Part shown: one piece after another, positions 63,900 to 64,000 of the stretch
Position numbering within the stretch: the stretch's first letter is position 1
How the letters are laid out: every line of letters begins with the position of its first letter
NCBI GenBank assembly: GCA_963790545.1
Contig: CAWBPA010000017.1
Span: forward strand, 1,426,001 to 1,490,000
Direction: 5' to 3'
Length of the DNA stretch: 64,000 nucleotides
From: DATBJG01 sp963790545
GTDB taxonomy: Bacteria; Acidobacteriota; Vicinamibacteria; Vicinamibacterales; JAMQPK01
Position numbers and translations under genes: made by a program
The notes under the pieces: generated by a model
What the model was told of the DNA's origin: nothing
Database searches by the model: none
The model's input: the letters and a program-made list of their open reading frames with translations, nothing else

Positions 63900-64000
63900 T
63901 CAGAAGCGATAGCGCGCGGTAAACGAATAGAAGCCAAAGCCGTCCGAAACGAACGTGCGCTCGAGGAACCTACCTGAAAGGAACCGTGTGATGACGCCCT
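63900..64000 (-). CDS. C-terminal end of an outer-membrane beta-barrel protein, 5' cut by window edge
   Basis: The minus strand reads GVITRFLSGRFLERTFVSD, then GFGFYSFTARYRF, then a stop at 63900-63902. The alternating pattern and terminal YRF are typical of the last strand of an outer-membrane barrel, for example a TonB-dependent receptor, but 33 codons do not allow a family to be named. Confidence 0.55.
   Translation of the reverse strand, partial: GVITRFLSGRFLERTFVSDGFGFYSFTARYRF

Noticed and set aside
1..64000. tRNA or rRNA genes, prophage, restriction-modification or other defence systems apart from VapBC
   Set aside because: None seen on either strand by reading; short tRNAs could be missed without a covariance search.

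Overview
The window is GC-rich and gene-dense. Its gene families point to a soil-type Acidobacteriota, probably near Vicinamibacteria/Vicinamibacterales. This is inferred from content (no rRNA or tRNA is present): two sigma-factor plus Ser/Thr-kinase pairs, a DUF1549/DUF1553 + DUF1501 pair, many secreted proteins of the 'PDGxPDLxGxW' type, PQQ enzymes, isoquinoline-oxidoreductase-like molybdoenzymes, CBM48-like anti-sigma proteins, and several families of intergenic hairpin repeats. About eleven genes carry a single-base frameshift, several of them at homopolymers. This suggests uncorrected sequencing or assembly indels more than real decay, so broken genes are annotated here as one locus each.

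Layout. 0-1.3 kb: end of a small glycine-rich membrane protein, then a minus-strand pair whose second gene is an AhpD-like redox protein with an in-frame TGA exactly at the second active-site cysteine (CxxU), followed by a possible bacterial SECIS hairpin. 1.4-14.6 kb (minus): a secreted/outer-membrane block (TPR protein, DUF4331, beta-barrel, small Cys-rich protein, Tat-exported haem peroxidase) headed by a sigma factor and a TPR-tailed Ser/Thr kinase. 14.7 kb: a relic of a CoxL-type molybdenum hydroxylase. 15-20.5 kb (minus): two metallo-beta-lactamase-fold proteins interleaved with three secreted GxW proteins. 21-28.3 kb (plus): an ECF sigma / CBM anti-sigma / CBM lipoprotein / RPERP-tail operon, then the DUF1549/1553 + DUF1501 pair.

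28.4-36 kb (minus): a PQQ dehydrogenase with the extra Asp linked to lanthanide use, an outer-membrane protein, a three-gene molybdenum hydroxylase operon (2Fe-2S, Mo subunit, GlcG), an ankyrin-FKBP fusion and a RidA protein. 36-41.3 kb (minus): lipoproteins and a second kinase/sigma pair. 41.4-44.1 kb: a parallel beta-helix protein, a second near-identical RidA, and a VapBC toxin-antitoxin module with a symmetric operator. 44.5-57.6 kb: a catabolic block, mostly plus strand, with an MFS transporter facing a run of MmgE/PrpD, CaiB-type CoA-transferase, acyl-CoA dehydrogenase, PQQ sugar dehydrogenase, two exported-looking MmgE/PrpD proteins and a second PQQ sugar dehydrogenase. 57.6-64 kb: an alternating ~107-bp tandem repeat, an NTF2-like lipoprotein, a cytochrome P450, a YVTN propeller protein, a helical secreted protein, a CxxCH protein and the end of an outer-membrane protein.

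The strongest candidates for something undescribed are (1) the putative AhpD-like selenoprotein at 377-967, and (2) three copies of a ~260-bp nested palindromic element (20.6, 30.8 and 44.2 kb). The latter folds as a cloverleaf with a 33-36-bp perfect central stem whose sequence differs between copies while pairing is kept.
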